A stretch of 64,000 nucleotides of DNA from an uncultured Clostridia bacterium (GCA_937891595.1 CALATF010000052.1:1-64000), one strand, 5' to 3'. Positions 17,752-27,615 are shown, numbered from the stretch's first letter. Translations and numbers: made by a program. Notes: generated by a model not told the origin, from the sequence alone.

Positions 17752-20058
17752 TTAGTCTTCTTTTTTATTTTCAGAAGCTTCTTTTGGTTTTTTTAAAGAG
17801 GCTTCTTTTTCTGCTGTTAAAATATCTTTTGCATTTTGGTCTATATCATTAGCAATAGATTTATTTTCTAATTTTTCTGTTTTAGTTTTAGCTTTTTTAG
17901 GTTTTTCAAACTTAAGCTTTAATTCTTGTACTTTTTCTTCAGCCTGTTTAATAACTTTTTCAGAATCAGTTTTAACCTTTTCTATTTCTTCATCATTAAT
18001 TAAGCCACCGTTTTTTAAAGCTTCAGCTGTTTTAATTCTAATTGCTTGCTCTTTTTTTATTCTTTCTAAATCTGCTTCTGCTCTTTCAATTTCAATTCTT
18101 GCTTTATTTCTTGTTTCGTCTTTTGCCATTTTTGCAAGAATTTGTTTTGTTGTTTTACCCTTCATTATTAATTCTACTTCGTTAAAGTAGATTGTTTCTT
18201 TTTCAAGTAAAACTTCTATCATGGTGTTCATTTCTTTTATATGAGAAGTAATAATTTCTTTAGCTTTATTATAACATTTATCAAAAATTGCTTTTATTTC
18301 ATTATCTATTTCCGAAGCAGTTTTATCACTATAACTTACTTGAGATTGATAATCTCTACCTAAGAAAACTTCTCCTGTTGAAGAATAATTTATAGGTCCA
18401 AGATTTGCACTCATACCCCATTCAGTAACCATTTTCCTAACAATTTTAGTTGCCCTTTCGATATCGTTAGAAGCACCTGTAGAAACATCTTTAATTAAAA
18501 TCTCTTCAGCAACTCTTCCGCCAAGCATCATAGTAATTGTGTCAATAAGTTTATTATAAGACATATGGCTTTCGTCACTATCTGGACGGCTAATTGTATA
18601 CCCCGCAGCCATACCTCTTGGAATTATAGAAACTTCTTGAACAACATCACAGTGTTCTAATACTTTACCTATTATTGCGTGGCCTGATTCGTGGCAAGCT
18701 GTTATACGCTTATCATTTTCAGTAATAATTCTACTTTTCTTTTGAGGGCCCATAAGAACTTTATTAATACTCTCTGTAATATCAGTCATTGTAATAGTCT
18801 TTTTATTAAGTCTTGCTGCTAAAATAGCAGATTCATTTAATAAGTTTTCAAGGTCAGCACCTGTAAAACCACTTGTAAGTCTTGCTAAGTTTTTAAAGTC
18901 TACCGAACTATCAATCGGTTTATTCCTAGCATGGATTTTCAATATCATTTCACGACCTTTAACATCCGGCGGATTGATATAAATTTGTCTATCAAATCTG
19001 CCTGGTCGCAAAAGCGCAGGGTCTAATACATCACTTCTGTTTGTTGCAGCAATAACGATTATGCCTTCGTTAGCTTCAAAGCCATCCATTTGAACAAGAA
19101 GTTGATTTAGCGTTTGTTCACGTTCATCGTTACCACCACCTAAACCAGTTCCTCTTTGACGACCTACAGCGTCAATTTCGTCAATGAATACAATACAAGG
19201 TGCTTGCTTTTTAGCTTGGTCAAATAAATCTCTAACACGTGAAGCACCAACACCTACAAACATTTCAACAAAGTCTGAACCACTTATTGAAAAGAATGGA
19301 ACATTGCTTTCGCCAGCAATAGCTTTTGCTAATAAAGTTTTACCTGTTCCCGGTTGACCTACAAGCAAAACACCTTTTGGTATTTTAGCACCAAGTTCAG
19401 TGAACTTTTGAGGATTTTTTAAAAACTCTACAATTTCTTGCAATTCTTCTTTTTCTTCATCAATACCAGCCACGTCAGTAAATCTTACTTTTACATTTTG
19501 AGCAACTTGAGCTTTAGTTTTACCAAAATTGAAACTCTTTGAATTTGCACCTAAAATATTTTTAATTAAAATAACACCAAATACAACAACCAAAATCACG
19601 CTTAAGTATGGTAGTAAGTTTTCCCACCAAGATGGACCAACTACACCCGAACTACGAGAAATAATAACCCAGTCAACATCTGTTTCGGATATTTTATTAT
19701 TTTCCTTAGCTTTTGCATTATAAGCATCAATTAGCTCATCTATTCTAGTAATATCAGATTCCGAAATAAAATAAAAATGGTAATCACTATAATTTGTAAT
19801 GTTATCTACATTATACTTGCTATCCTTAGTAATTACATAACCAACATTGTTGTTATAAATTCTAATATATTTAATCTCGCTTTCTTTATCGCCGGTACCT
19901 ATCATTTCTTCTAAAGTTTTAACACCGCTAGAAGAAGAGCTTCCAAATATATCTATCTCTGCACCATTACTACTACCTTGAAAAAGGTACATAAGCATAA
20001 TAACGGCTAAAATTATCATTATTAAAAAAAACCAGCTTTTGCCTCTATTTTTTTTCAA
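17752..20058 (-). CDS. ftsH: ATP-dependent zinc metalloprotease FtsH
   Basis: 768 residues. FtsH is a membrane-bound AAA+ protease that extracts and degrades membrane and short-lived cytosolic proteins. Start: TTG at 20058, 8 bases after GGAGG; the TTG at 20073 overlaps that site. Order: membrane helix (about 8-26), external domain, second helix (about 150-168), AAA domain with GQPGTGKT (about 234) and IVFIDEID, the second region of homology GRFDRQI, then the zinc site HESGH. After the usual protease end at about residue 625 there is an extra tail of roughly 140 residues, strongly charged and probably coiled coil ([19 protein letters not shown]). Most FtsH proteins have a shorter tail. Confidence 0.95.
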   Translation of the reverse strand: MKKNRGKSWFFLIMIILAVIMLMYLFQGSSNGAEIDIFGSSSSSGVKTLEEMIGTGDKESEIKYIRIYNNNVGYVITKDSKYNVDNITNYSDYHFYFISESDITRIDELIDAYNAKAKENNKISETDVDWVIISRSSGVVGPSWWENLLPYLSVILVVVFGVILIKNILGANSKSFNFGKTKAQVAQNVKVRFTDVAGIDEEKEELQEIVEFLKNPQKFTELGAKIPKGVLLVGQPGTGKTLLAKAIAGESNVPFFSISGSDFVEMFVGVGASRVRDLFDQAKKQAPCIVFIDEIDAVGRQRGTGLGGGNDEREQTLNQLLVQMDGFEANEGIIVIAATNRSDVLDPALLRPGRFDRQIYINPPDVKGREMILKIHARNKPIDSSVDFKNLARLTSGFTGADLENLLNESAILAARLNKKTITMTDITESINKVLMGPQKKSRIITENDKRITACHESGHAIIGKVLEHCDVVQEVSIIPRGMAAGYTISRPDSDESHMSYNKLIDTITMMLGGRVAEEILIKDVSTGASNDIERATKIVRKMVTEWGMSANLGPINYSSTGEVFLGRDYQSQVSYSDKTASEIDNEIKAIFDKCYNKAKEIITSHIKEMNTMIEVLLEKETIYFNEVELIMKGKTTKQILAKMAKDETRNKARIEIERAEADLERIKKEQAIRIKTAEALKNGGLINDEEIEKVKTDSEKVIKQAEEKVQELKLKFEKPKKAKTKTEKLENKSIANDIDQNAKDILTAEKEASLKKPKEASENKKED

Positions 20059-20511
20059 TGCATTGTCCTCCAATTATAGATAATATAATATTATCATATA
20101 AATATTTCCAAATCAATAAAATTAATACAAAAATTAAAAATTTTTATATACCGTATAATCAGTCGATAATATATGCTTTTAATTAGGCTTAATATAAAAT
20201 TTTTAATTTATTTTTGTCGAACATGTAGTTAAAAGATATAGTTATTATTTTATAACTATATTAAATACAAAAATCTAAGTTGTTTTTCTTTTTGTGTTTA
20301 ATCATTTCCTGTTTTGATTAACACCACACATATAATTTCAAAACACTTCGTCAAAATTATATTTAAGTTTAACACGTTTATATTTCAAACCTATTAGTGA
20401 TAAAAAACGATTATACATAAATTTATTTTGTTTGCTTTATGATTTTTACGAACAAATTTTAAATGCGTTTTTTATTGATACAAATATATTTATTTTTTTC
20501 GACATTAAGAA

Positions 20512-20527
20512 TGTTTCACGTGGAACA
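20512..20527. promoter_or_regulatory. parS site 1
   Basis: TGTTTCACGTGGAACA matches the Firmicute parS consensus TGTTNCACGTGAAACA with one change in the right arm. The palindrome extends outward (ATTAAGAA on the left, TTCTTAAT on the right), giving about 32 symmetric bases. ParB loads here as a CTP-dependent clamp. Confidence 0.88.
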
Positions 20528-20623
20528 TTCTTAATATATATTTTTATTTGCTTTAATAGACACTTTTAGTTTTTACATTTAAAACTGAATGTTCATACAA
20601 AAAAACATTTTGCTTCGCAAAAA

Positions 20624-20639
20624 TGTTTCACGTGAAACA
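20624..20639. promoter_or_regulatory. parS site 2
   Basis: TGTTTCACGTGAAACA is a perfect consensus parS. An adjacent inverted repeat on its left shares the AAAATGT arm, so two alternative hairpins are possible. Confidence 0.93.
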
Positions 20640-20802
20640 TTTTTGTTCTCTATATTAAACTTGCAGAAAAACTTATATATTAAGTTTTTAATGTTTTAAG
20701 CACCTCCTTTTAAAAAATATTTATATTGTGTTATGTTTAAAATATTTTTTGGTTTTATTATTTTTTTTAAATATAAAATTAAAAGTGCTTTTTAATATAA
20801 AA

Positions 20803-20818
20803 TGTTTCACGTGAAACA
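20803..20818. promoter_or_regulatory. parS site 3
   Basis: TGTTTCACGTGAAACA, a perfect consensus parS, about 180 bases from sites 2 and 4. Confidence 0.93.
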
Positions 20819-20975
20819 TTTGCCTTTTAAGTTTTGCAGGAGTAAAACCAAAATAATTTTATAAAAGATTAACATATAGGTGATATTGTTAAACCAAAAA
20901 TAAAATTAAAAAATAAACGAAAAAGAAATCTAATCTCCCGTTAAAAGAATAAATTAATATTGCAAGATTTTAAAC

Positions 20976-21008
20976 AAAAAAAGAATGTTCCACGTGGAAC
21001 ATTCTTTT
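20976..21008 (-). promoter_or_regulatory. parS site 4, overlapping the parB terminator
   Basis: TGTTCCACGTGGAACA (20986-21001) is a fully symmetric parS. It is framed by AAAGAA and TTCTTT, so on the minus strand it forms a perfect stem followed by seven T directly after the parB stop codon. That is the form of an intrinsic terminator for parAB. One element may therefore seed ParB and end its own operon. Confidence 0.85.
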
Positions 21009-21928
21009 TAATTTCTTTCTAATGTTTTAATAAAGGAATATATTCTATCCAAATCATCTTTGTTATAATAATCAATAACTATTTTACCTTTTGCGTCGTC
21101 ACCATTAATAATTACTTTTGTTTTAAACAATCTAGCGATCCTGTGCCCAAGTTCTTTAAGTTCTATGCTTTGTACTTTTTTTGCTTTTGCTTCAGGCATT
21201 TTCTTGTCTTGAGGCTCTTTGTAATTTTTTATGTAGTTTTCTAATTCTCTTACAGTAAGTTTATTTTCAATAACAATCTTTGCTAGCTCAACTTGTTTTT
21301 GTTTGTCGTCTAAACCAACTAAACATTTACCGTGACCTGCAGATATTTGATTTTTTTCAATCATGCTAATCACATCAGTTGGTAAAGTTAACAACCTTAA
21401 AGTATTGGCTACAAGCGGACGGCTTTTTCCTATTCTGTCTGCAACAGTTTCTTGCGTAAAATCATATTCTTGCATTAACTCTTTAATTGCTTTAGCAGCT
21501 TCTATAGGATTTAAATCTTCTCTTTGTAGGTTTTCAATTAAAGCTACTTCTTTAATTTGTTTTGGAGAATATTGCCTTACGATAGCAGGGATAGTAGTTT
21601 TGCCAGCAACTAAAGAAGCCCTAAATCTTCTTTCGCCAGCAATAATAGTGTACCTTCCATTATTTTCGTCATTAACAATAATAGGTTGAATAACACCATG
21701 TTGTTTGATAGATTCTGCTAACTCTTTTAAAGCATTTGGTTCAAAAGTCTTCCTAGGTTGATTTTTGTTTGGGTCTACTTGTTTCAAACTTAATTCAACA
21801 ACACCATCTTGTAATTTGTTTGTTTGTTGTACAACAACTTCTTGTTTTGGCTTTACTTCAATTTCTTTTTCATCATCTTGATAAATAGAGAACAAAGCAT
21901 CCAAGCCTCTTCCTAAACCTTTTTTCAT
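21008..21928 (-). CDS. parB: Chromosome partitioning protein ParB (Spo0J)
   Basis: 306 residues. ParB binds parS, spreads as a CTP-dependent clamp and recruits SMC to the origin region. The N-terminus KKGLGRGLDALFS is the ParA-stimulating motif. The nuclease-like CTP-binding domain has QPRKTF, then HGVIQPIIV and GERRFRASLVAGKTTIPAI. The helix-turn-helix parS reader spans about 125-200 (FTQETVADRIGKSRPLVANTLRLL), and the C-terminal dimerisation segment closes the chain. It follows parA by 18 bases. Four parS sites lie immediately downstream. Confidence 0.96.
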   Translation of the reverse strand: MKKGLGRGLDALFSIYQDDEKEIEVKPKQEVVVQQTNKLQDGVVELSLKQVDPNKNQPRKTFEPNALKELAESIKQHGVIQPIIVNDENNGRYTIIAGERRFRASLVAGKTTIPAIVRQYSPKQIKEVALIENLQREDLNPIEAAKAIKELMQEYDFTQETVADRIGKSRPLVANTLRLLTLPTDVISMIEKNQISAGHGKCLVGLDDKQKQVELAKIVIENKLTVRELENYIKNYKEPQDKKMPEAKAKKVQSIELKELGHRIARLFKTKVIINGDDAKGKIVIDYYNKDDLDRIYSFIKTLERN

Positions 21929-21946
21929 ATTTTCATTCCTTTATTA

Positions 21947-22744
21947 TTATTTTAAAAATTTAGTTATTTTTTTATAACTATCTTTATTTCTTTGTAAAAA
22001 TTCTTCCGCTAATTCGTAATACGCAACCCCACCTTTACTTTTTGCTTCATACATGATAATAGGTTGGCCATGACTTGGAGCTTCAGCAAGTCTTATACTT
22101 CTAGGAATAGCAGTTTTATAAACTTTTGCGCCAAAGAACCTTTGAATTTCTTGTGAAACTTGCATAATTAAGTTTGACCTATTGTCTTTCATTGTTAAAA
22201 TAACACCCTCAACATCTATTTCTGGATTTAAATGTTTTTTAACAAGCTTGATTGTATTCATAAGCTGGCTCAAACCTTCAAGCGCAAAAAATTCACACTG
22301 AATAGGAATTGCAACTGAATTTGAAGCTGTTAAAGCATTAACCGTTAAAAGACCTAATGATGGAGGGCAGTCAATTAAAATATAATCATATTGACTACTT
22401 ACTTTGTTTAATAACTTTTTTACAATTTTTTCTCTATTATCCATATGCACAAGTTCAATTTCAGCACCAGCCAAATCTACTGTAGCAGGAACTATATCTA
22501 AATTCTTAATTGCAGTTTTACGAATAACATCTTCAATATTAACAGAACCATCTATAGCATCATAAAGAGTAGCAGTTTCTTGACTTTTTTGAACTCCTAA
22601 CCCACTAGTTGCATTCCCTTGTGGGTCCATATCAACAACAAGAACTTTCTTTTCCATTACTGCCAAGTATGCAGCTAAGTTAATACATGTGGTTGTTTTT
22701 CCAACTCCACCTTTTTGATTAGCAAATGATATAATTTTTCCCAT
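21947..22744 (-). CDS. parA: Chromosome partitioning ATPase ParA (Soj)
   Basis: 265 residues. ParA-type ATPases bind the nucleoid non-specifically and position ParB-parS complexes; in Bacillus Soj also controls DnaA. The deviant Walker A KGGVGKTT is at residues 10-17 with the signature Lys, Walker A' MDPQGNATSGLG near 39, and Walker B YILIDCPPSLGLL near 115. The C-terminal part with RSIRLAEAPSHGQPI is typical of Soj. An AAAGGTG site precedes the ATG. The gene opens the parAB pair; a 174-base gap with one DnaA-box-like site separates it from rsmG. Confidence 0.96.
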   Translation of the reverse strand: MGKIISFANQKGGVGKTTTCINLAAYLAVMEKKVLVVDMDPQGNATSGLGVQKSQETATLYDAIDGSVNIEDVIRKTAIKNLDIVPATVDLAGAEIELVHMDNREKIVKKLLNKVSSQYDYILIDCPPSLGLLTVNALTASNSVAIPIQCEFFALEGLSQLMNTIKLVKKHLNPEIDVEGVILTMKDNRSNLIMQVSQEIQRFFGAKVYKTAIPRSIRLAEAPSHGQPIIMYEAKSKGGVAYYELAEEFLQRNKDSYKKITKFLK

Positions 22745-22853
22745 AAAACACCTTTACAAAATAATTATATCAAAAATCTTTTCAAAATAAAAACTAATTT
22801 TGCAAATTTTATAATATTAATATATGTTAAGAGCTTTGTACTTAATTCATGAG

Positions 22854-22862
22854 TTATACACA
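22854..22862 (+). promoter_or_regulatory. DnaA-box-like site upstream of parA
   Basis: TTATACACA fits the relaxed DnaA box TTATNCACA. It is a lone site in the rsmG-parA gap, so it could equally be chance in such AT-rich DNA. Confidence 0.35.
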
Positions 22863-22918
22863 AATTTATTAAAAATGTGGAAAACTAAAAAATAAAGCAG
22901 AAAAATTTTTCTGCTTTT

Positions 22919-23632
22919 TTAAATAATAGGAGATAGCCTTGGTTTATTTCCACCTCTTGGATATTTATTAGGTGTGCTTTTTATTTTATTAATAAAAACA
23001 AACTTCCTTTCAACCCCTTCTATATTTACAGTTAAAATATCTTTTAAAATTCCGCCCAAAACTTCAATAGCTTTTTTGCTTACTTCAAGTTCTTCTTGTA
23101 TATCGCTAGATTTATATGCAACCATTTGTCCACCAACTTTAATAAATGGTAAGGCATATTCAGAAAGGGTAGTTAAGTTTGCAACCGCACGAGAAACACA
23201 ATAATCAAATTGTTCGCGATATTCTTTTTTGTTAGCAAGATCTTCAACTCTCGAATGAATAGTCGATATTCCATTTAAAGCTAAACTATTTATAACTTCT
23301 TGCAAAAAGCCTACTTTCTTATTAACACTATCAACCATTAAAACCTCTAAGTCAGGTCTAATAATTTTTAATGGCAAACTAGGAAAGCCCGCTCCTGCAC
23401 CTATGTCAATAATTTTAGCGCCCTGTTTTAAATATTTACTTGCTATAACACTATCTAAAAAATGCTTAACAATTACGTCATCTTGTTCTGTAATAGTTGT
23501 TAAATTAAATTTGTTATTTGTTTCTATCAATAAATTATAATAATTAAAAAACTTTTCTATTTGTTCTTCAGTTAACAAAATTTGATTTCTTTCGAATATT
23601 TCAGAAATTTTTATATTAAATTCTTTTGTCAT
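22919..23632 (-). CDS. rsmG: 16S rRNA (guanine527-N7)-methyltransferase
   Basis: 237 residues, full length. RsmG (GidB) methylates G527 of 16S rRNA with S-adenosylmethionine. The SAM site IIDIGAGAGFPSLPLKI is at about residue 69. VMVDSVNKKVGFLQEV follows, then the family motif FDYCVSRAVANLTTLSEYALPFIKVGG. The C-terminus KYPRGGNKPRLSPI is characteristic. The gene starts directly after the mnmG stop with AGGGG as ribosome binding site, and is followed by parA, the usual Firmicute order. Confidence 0.95.
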   Translation of the reverse strand: MTKEFNIKISEIFERNQILLTEEQIEKFFNYYNLLIETNNKFNLTTITEQDDVIVKHFLDSVIASKYLKQGAKIIDIGAGAGFPSLPLKIIRPDLEVLMVDSVNKKVGFLQEVINSLALNGISTIHSRVEDLANKKEYREQFDYCVSRAVANLTTLSEYALPFIKVGGQMVAYKSSDIQEELEVSKKAIEVLGGILKDILTVNIEGVERKFVFINKIKSTPNKYPRGGNKPRLSPII

Positions 23633-23633
23633 T

Positions 23634-25505
23634 TTACCCCTGCCTTTTTTCCATATTTTTTTGCATAGACAAATAAACAGTTAATACAGAAATATCTGCA
23701 GGAGAAACACCACTAATTCTACTTGCTTGACCTAAAGAAAGAGGTTTAAATTTATTAAGTTTTTGTTGCGCCTCTAAACGCAAACCTTTAATTGTTGCAT
23801 AGTCAAAATCGCTATCTAGCTTGATACTTTCGTTTTTCTTCATTTGTTCTATTAATAATTCTTGACGTTTTAAATATCCTTCGTATTTAACTTCTGTTTC
23901 AACATATTTTAAAACTTCGTCAGAAATATTTTTAAATAAACCAAATTCTTCTTTTACCTTATCTATAGTTATATTATTTCTTTTCAACATTTCTTTAACA
24001 ACGCATGCTGTGCCATTAAAGTTTTCATCATTTTTTTCCAAAAATTCTTTAGCTTTTTTAGAAGGCATAGATGTTGAAATTTCTTTCTGAACTTTATTAA
24101 TATCCTTAATCTTTTTGCTAAAAATTTTATATCTGGCATCATCAACCAAGCCAACTTGCCTGCCAATAGGTGTTAATCTAATATCTGCATTATCTTGTCT
24201 TAATAATAAACGATATTCCGCCCTACTTGTCATCATTCTATAAGGCTCGTTTGTTCCTTTTGTAACAAGATCATCAATTAAAACACCTATGTAAGCTTGG
24301 TCACGTCTTAAAATTAAAGGTTCTTTGTTTTGTAGATAGTTACTTGCATTTATTCCTGCAATAATACCTTGAGCAGCTGCTTCTTCATATCCACTAGTTC
24401 CATTAATTTGACCAGCAAAAAATAATCCGTTAATTTTTTTAGATTGTAAAGTAGGTAATAAATCTAAAGAATTAATGCAGTCATATTCAATAGCGTAAGC
24501 ATTTCTTAAAATTCTAACATTTTCAAAACCCTCAACGCTTTTATACATTTGTTCTTGAACATCTACTGGCATAGAAGAACTAAAACCTTGAACATAAATT
24601 TCATTACCTATCTTATCTTCAGGTTCCAAGAAAATTTGATGTCTTTGTTTGTCTGAAAATCTTACAACTTTATCTTCCATAGAAGGGCAGTACCTAGGGC
24701 CAACACCCTTTATAACCCCAGAATACATAGGCGCACGTGGAAGGTTATTCCTAATAATTTCATGTGTTTTTTCGTTAGTATATCCAAGATAACAAACACA
24801 AGTGTTCTTAGGTTGTTTTTTAGTCATGAAAGAAAAGGTTTGTATATTTTCATCACCCGGTTGAACTTCAAATTTTGAATAATCAATAGATGAACTTAAA
24901 ACCCTAGCAGGGGTACCTGTCTTAAATCTTAAAATTTCAAAACCAAGATTTTCTAAACTTTTAGAAAGTCCGTGTGAATTAACAAAACCATTAGGACCTG
25001 AATTTTGAGAAAATTCACCTATGATAATTTTACTTTCAAGATATACACCTGTGCAAATAACAATAGTTTTTGCTTTTATTATTTCGTTAAATGCCGTTTT
25101 TATGCCTATAACTTTATTGTCTTCGGTTAATATATCCACAACTTCACATTGTTTAATTGTTAAGTTTTCTTGATTTTCAAGTGTTTCTTTCATGGTAGAA
25201 TGATAAGAGTGTTTATCAACTTGTGCCCTTAAGCTATGAACCGCAACACCTTTGCCCATATTTAACATTCTAAGTTGCAAAATGTTTTTATCTGCATTTT
25301 TACCCATTTCGCCACCTAGAGCGTCTATTTCACTAGCAAGTTGACCTTTTGCTGTTCCACCTATTGAAGGATTACATGCTAAAAAAGCTATGCTATCTAA
25401 ATTAAGCGTCGTTAAAAGTGTTTTATTATTAAGCCTAGCCAAAGCAAGAGCTGCTTCACATCCTGCATGACCGCTACCTATTACAATCGCATCAAAACTT
25501 TCCAT
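23634..25505 (-). CDS. mnmG: tRNA uridine-5-carboxymethylaminomethyl enzyme MnmG
   Basis: 623 residues. MnmG, with MnmE, adds the carboxymethylaminomethyl group at wobble U34 of several tRNAs, using FAD, NADH and methylene-THF. The FAD motif VIGSGHAGCEAALALARL is at residues 8-25, followed by CNPSIGGTAKGQ. Further family blocks are RFKTGTPARV near 195, PRYCPSMEDKVVRF near 273 and FAGQINGTSGYEEAAAQG near 370. The C-terminal helical part that contacts MnmE and tRNA is intact. AGAAGG precedes the ATG. The unusual point is the histidine-phosphatase gene that sits between mnmG and mnmE. Confidence 0.96.
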   Translation of the reverse strand: MESFDAIVIGSGHAGCEAALALARLNNKTLLTTLNLDSIAFLACNPSIGGTAKGQLASEIDALGGEMGKNADKNILQLRMLNMGKGVAVHSLRAQVDKHSYHSTMKETLENQENLTIKQCEVVDILTEDNKVIGIKTAFNEIIKAKTIVICTGVYLESKIIIGEFSQNSGPNGFVNSHGLSKSLENLGFEILRFKTGTPARVLSSSIDYSKFEVQPGDENIQTFSFMTKKQPKNTCVCYLGYTNEKTHEIIRNNLPRAPMYSGVIKGVGPRYCPSMEDKVVRFSDKQRHQIFLEPEDKIGNEIYVQGFSSSMPVDVQEQMYKSVEGFENVRILRNAYAIEYDCINSLDLLPTLQSKKINGLFFAGQINGTSGYEEAAAQGIIAGINASNYLQNKEPLILRRDQAYIGVLIDDLVTKGTNEPYRMMTSRAEYRLLLRQDNADIRLTPIGRQVGLVDDARYKIFSKKIKDINKVQKEISTSMPSKKAKEFLEKNDENFNGTACVVKEMLKRNNITIDKVKEEFGLFKNISDEVLKYVETEVKYEGYLKRQELLIEQMKKNESIKLDSDFDYATIKGLRLEAQQKLNKFKPLSLGQASRISGVSPADISVLTVYLSMQKNMEKRQG

Positions 25506-25517
25506 AATTATCCTTCT

Positions 25518-26060
25518 TTAAAAATCAATTTGCTCTACGTCACCGTTTTTCATTACTTTATAATTTTCTGTTCTAACAAGAACAGGCCTGTTTCTGTCTT
25601 CTTTATTTTTAGATAAAAGATTTCTTAAATATTTAAGAACTTCACCATGCCCAACAATTAAAATATTTTTGCCTTTATATTCTTCTAAGTCTTTTAAAAA
25701 ACTACTAACACGAATATAAACATCTTCATCTGTTTCGCCATTAAATTTATGAGGGTCTTTAAAAAATTCATCATATTTCCATTGTGGATTCTTAGTTCCT
25801 TCCAAGTCACCCTTAGCAACTTCCATTAAACGTTTGTCTGTATGTAAGTCTAAATTATGATACTCTAAAATATATTCTGCCGTTTGCGTAGCCCTGTTAA
25901 GTGGAGAAGATACAACATAATCAAATTTATAATCTTTTAGTTTTTCTGCAATCTCTTTTGCTTGCTTTAATCCTGTTTTATTTAAAGATGTATTAAGTTG
26001 TCCTTGGCTTACATTAAACAAATTAAAATCTGTTTCGCCATGCCTTACATAATAAATCAT
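25518..26060 (-). CDS. Histidine phosphatase (phosphoglycerate mutase-like)
   Basis: 180 residues. The catalytic RHG motif is in MIYYVRHGETDFN at the N-terminus, with the phosphohistidine His8, and the second His is in ILIVGHGEVLKYLRNLL near residue 133. The acidic residue (ATQTAEYIL, then LMEVAKGDLEG) is also placed as in the family. Members are phosphatases for small sugar phosphates, nucleotides or cofactors, for example CobC-like enzymes. Specificity is not visible. It lies between mnmG (12 bases) and mnmE (18 bases) on the same strand and is presumably co-transcribed with them. Confidence 0.85.
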   Translation of the reverse strand: MIYYVRHGETDFNLFNVSQGQLNTSLNKTGLKQAKEIAEKLKDYKFDYVVSSPLNRATQTAEYILEYHNLDLHTDKRLMEVAKGDLEGTKNPQWKYDEFFKDPHKFNGETDEDVYIRVSSFLKDLEEYKGKNILIVGHGEVLKYLRNLLSKNKEDRNRPVLVRTENYKVMKNGDVEQIDF

Positions 26061-26078
26061 AACTTTTCCCTTATTAAT

Positions 26079-27413
26079 TTATTTTCCCAAACAAAACTTA
26101 GAAAATATCCTATCAATAATTTTTTCGCTTGCACTTTCGCCAGTTATTTCTCCAAGCTTTTCCCAAATTGTTTTTACATCTAGCGCAGTGCAATCAAGTG
26201 GCATATCTAAAATATTTAAAAGAGTAGAACTTAATAAATTTTTACTTTCTTTTAAAACTTCCACATGTCTGGTGTTGGTTAAAATAATACTATTACTTGT
26301 ATCGCAGTTGTTTAGTGTCAAATTATAAATTTGTTGTTTAAGCTGTTCGGTATTAATTTTTTCTTTTGCACTTATTTTAATACATTCACCATCAAAATTC
26401 CACTTAGCCGGCAAATCGCATTTGTTTAAAACAACTATAGATTTTTTATCTTTAATAATTTCTAAGTTTTCTCTGTCTTGTTCGTTTAAATCTCTTGAAC
26501 TATCTAAAACTAACAAAACAATATCACTGTTTTCCAAAGTTTTTTTAGCTTTTTCAATTCCTATGTTTTCAACTTTGTCATCTGTTTTTCTAATACCTGC
26601 AGTATCAAAGAAATTGTATACAATTCCATTATATTCAATGCTACCAGTAACAATATCTCTTGTAGTACCTTCAATGTCTGAAATAATAGCTTGGTCATAA
26701 TTTAACAATGCGTTTAACAAACTACTTTTACCAACATTTGTTTTTCCAACAATAGCTACGTTTATTCCTGATTTAATTATTTTACCTTGATGTTCAGTTT
26801 TTAGTAAATTACCAATTTTTGAAAGTAAATTTTCTAGCCTAGCTTTTATACTTTCTTTTGTTTCATATTCAATATCATGTTCAGGATAATCTAAGTTAAC
26901 TTCTATTTCTGAAATAACATCAGTTAATATGTTTTGAAAATCAACAACAGTTTTATATAAATTACCATTAGTAAGTTCATTGCTAGCTTTTAATTGACTT
27001 TCTGTTTCGGAATTAATAGTGTCTATTATTCCTTCAGCTTGGTCAAGAGACATCTTCCCGTTTAAAAAAGCCCTTTTTGAAAATTCACCTGGTTGAGCAA
27101 GTCTTGCACCAAACTTTAAGCATTGTTCAATAATTTTTTTACTTACAGCTAACCCGCCATGACATTGAAATTCTACTACATCTTCGCCTGTAAATGAACG
27201 TGGTGCTTTAAAATAAACACATAATCCCTTATCATAAATATCGCCTAAATTAATTTTACCTAAGTACATGTAATTTGGCATAGGATTTTCAAATTTACTG
27301 CAACAAAAAATTTGTTTGGCAACATCCAAACTATTTTTTCCACTTATTCTAATAATACCAATACCACTTTTGCCATTAGGCGTGGCTTGTGCAATAATTG
27401 TGTCTTCAAGCAT
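26079..27413 (-). CDS. mnmE: tRNA modification GTPase MnmE
   Basis: 444 residues from the ATG at 27413; the frame is open further up, but MLEDTIIAQATPNGKSGI is the usual family start and the promoter lies just before it. MnmE partners MnmG in wobble-uridine modification. Blocks: N-terminal folate-binding domain with ISGKNSLDVAKQIF and EDVVEFQCHGG, then a helical domain. The G domain has GKTNVGKSSLLNALL, GTTRDIV, DTAGIR and NKCD. The C-terminal motif FCLGK carries the conserved Cys. There is no ribosome binding site; TATAAT lies 6 bases before the ATG, so the mRNA appears leaderless. Confidence 0.95.
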   Translation of the reverse strand: MLEDTIIAQATPNGKSGIGIIRISGKNSLDVAKQIFCCSKFENPMPNYMYLGKINLGDIYDKGLCVYFKAPRSFTGEDVVEFQCHGGLAVSKKIIEQCLKFGARLAQPGEFSKRAFLNGKMSLDQAEGIIDTINSETESQLKASNELTNGNLYKTVVDFQNILTDVISEIEVNLDYPEHDIEYETKESIKARLENLLSKIGNLLKTEHQGKIIKSGINVAIVGKTNVGKSSLLNALLNYDQAIISDIEGTTRDIVTGSIEYNGIVYNFFDTAGIRKTDDKVENIGIEKAKKTLENSDIVLLVLDSSRDLNEQDRENLEIIKDKKSIVVLNKCDLPAKWNFDGECIKISAKEKINTEQLKQQIYNLTLNNCDTSNSIILTNTRHVEVLKESKNLLSSTLLNILDMPLDCTALDVKTIWEKLGEITGESASEKIIDRIFSKFCLGK

Positions 27414-27419
27414 GAAAAT

Positions 27420-27428
27420 ATTATAGCA
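27420..27428 (-). promoter_or_regulatory. Extended -10 promoter for leaderless mnmE mRNA
   Basis: Minus strand TGC-TATAAT, 6 bases before the ATG at 27413. The -35 is weak (TGGAAA at a 16-base spacing). The arrangement is nearly identical to that before the dehydrogenase gene at 9011. Confidence 0.6.
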
Positions 27429-27550
27429 CATAACTTTCAATTTTCCACCATTTTTTTTATTTTTTTTTACAGCTCTTACATAACATAATTTTAAAAATTT
27501 TTAGGTTTAAAAATATAAAAAAATTTGCTTTTATTTTGCCATAAAATACT

Positions 27551-27596
27551 AAAACGGTTTATTGAAAATTTTAAAAAAATAAACCGTTTTATTTTT
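27551..27596. terminator. Hairpin between mnmE and jag
   Basis: AAAACGGTTTATT pairs with AATAAACCGTTTT around a 14-base loop. It is the second hairpin after jag on the minus strand, with ATTTTT only on its plus-strand side, and may act as a back-up terminator or as a barrier before the mnmE promoter. Confidence 0.5.
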
Positions 27597-27615
27597 AATA
27601 TTGCTTTTATTAAGC

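Larger units (their letters stand above)
20074..21007. other. Non-coding parS-bearing region between ftsH and parB
   Basis: 934 bases with no supported gene on either strand. It holds four parS palindromes, listed separately. It also holds an inverted repeat ATATAGTTAT / ATAACTATAT at 20236-20261, and another (ACATTTTGC, TTCG, GCAAAAATGT) directly abutting the second parS. The first 300 bases show nothing else recognisable. Confidence 0.7.

Noticed and set aside
24730..24745. CGCACGTGGAAG in mnmG as a parS site
   Set aside because: Only the core and part of one arm match; it is explained by coding sequence.
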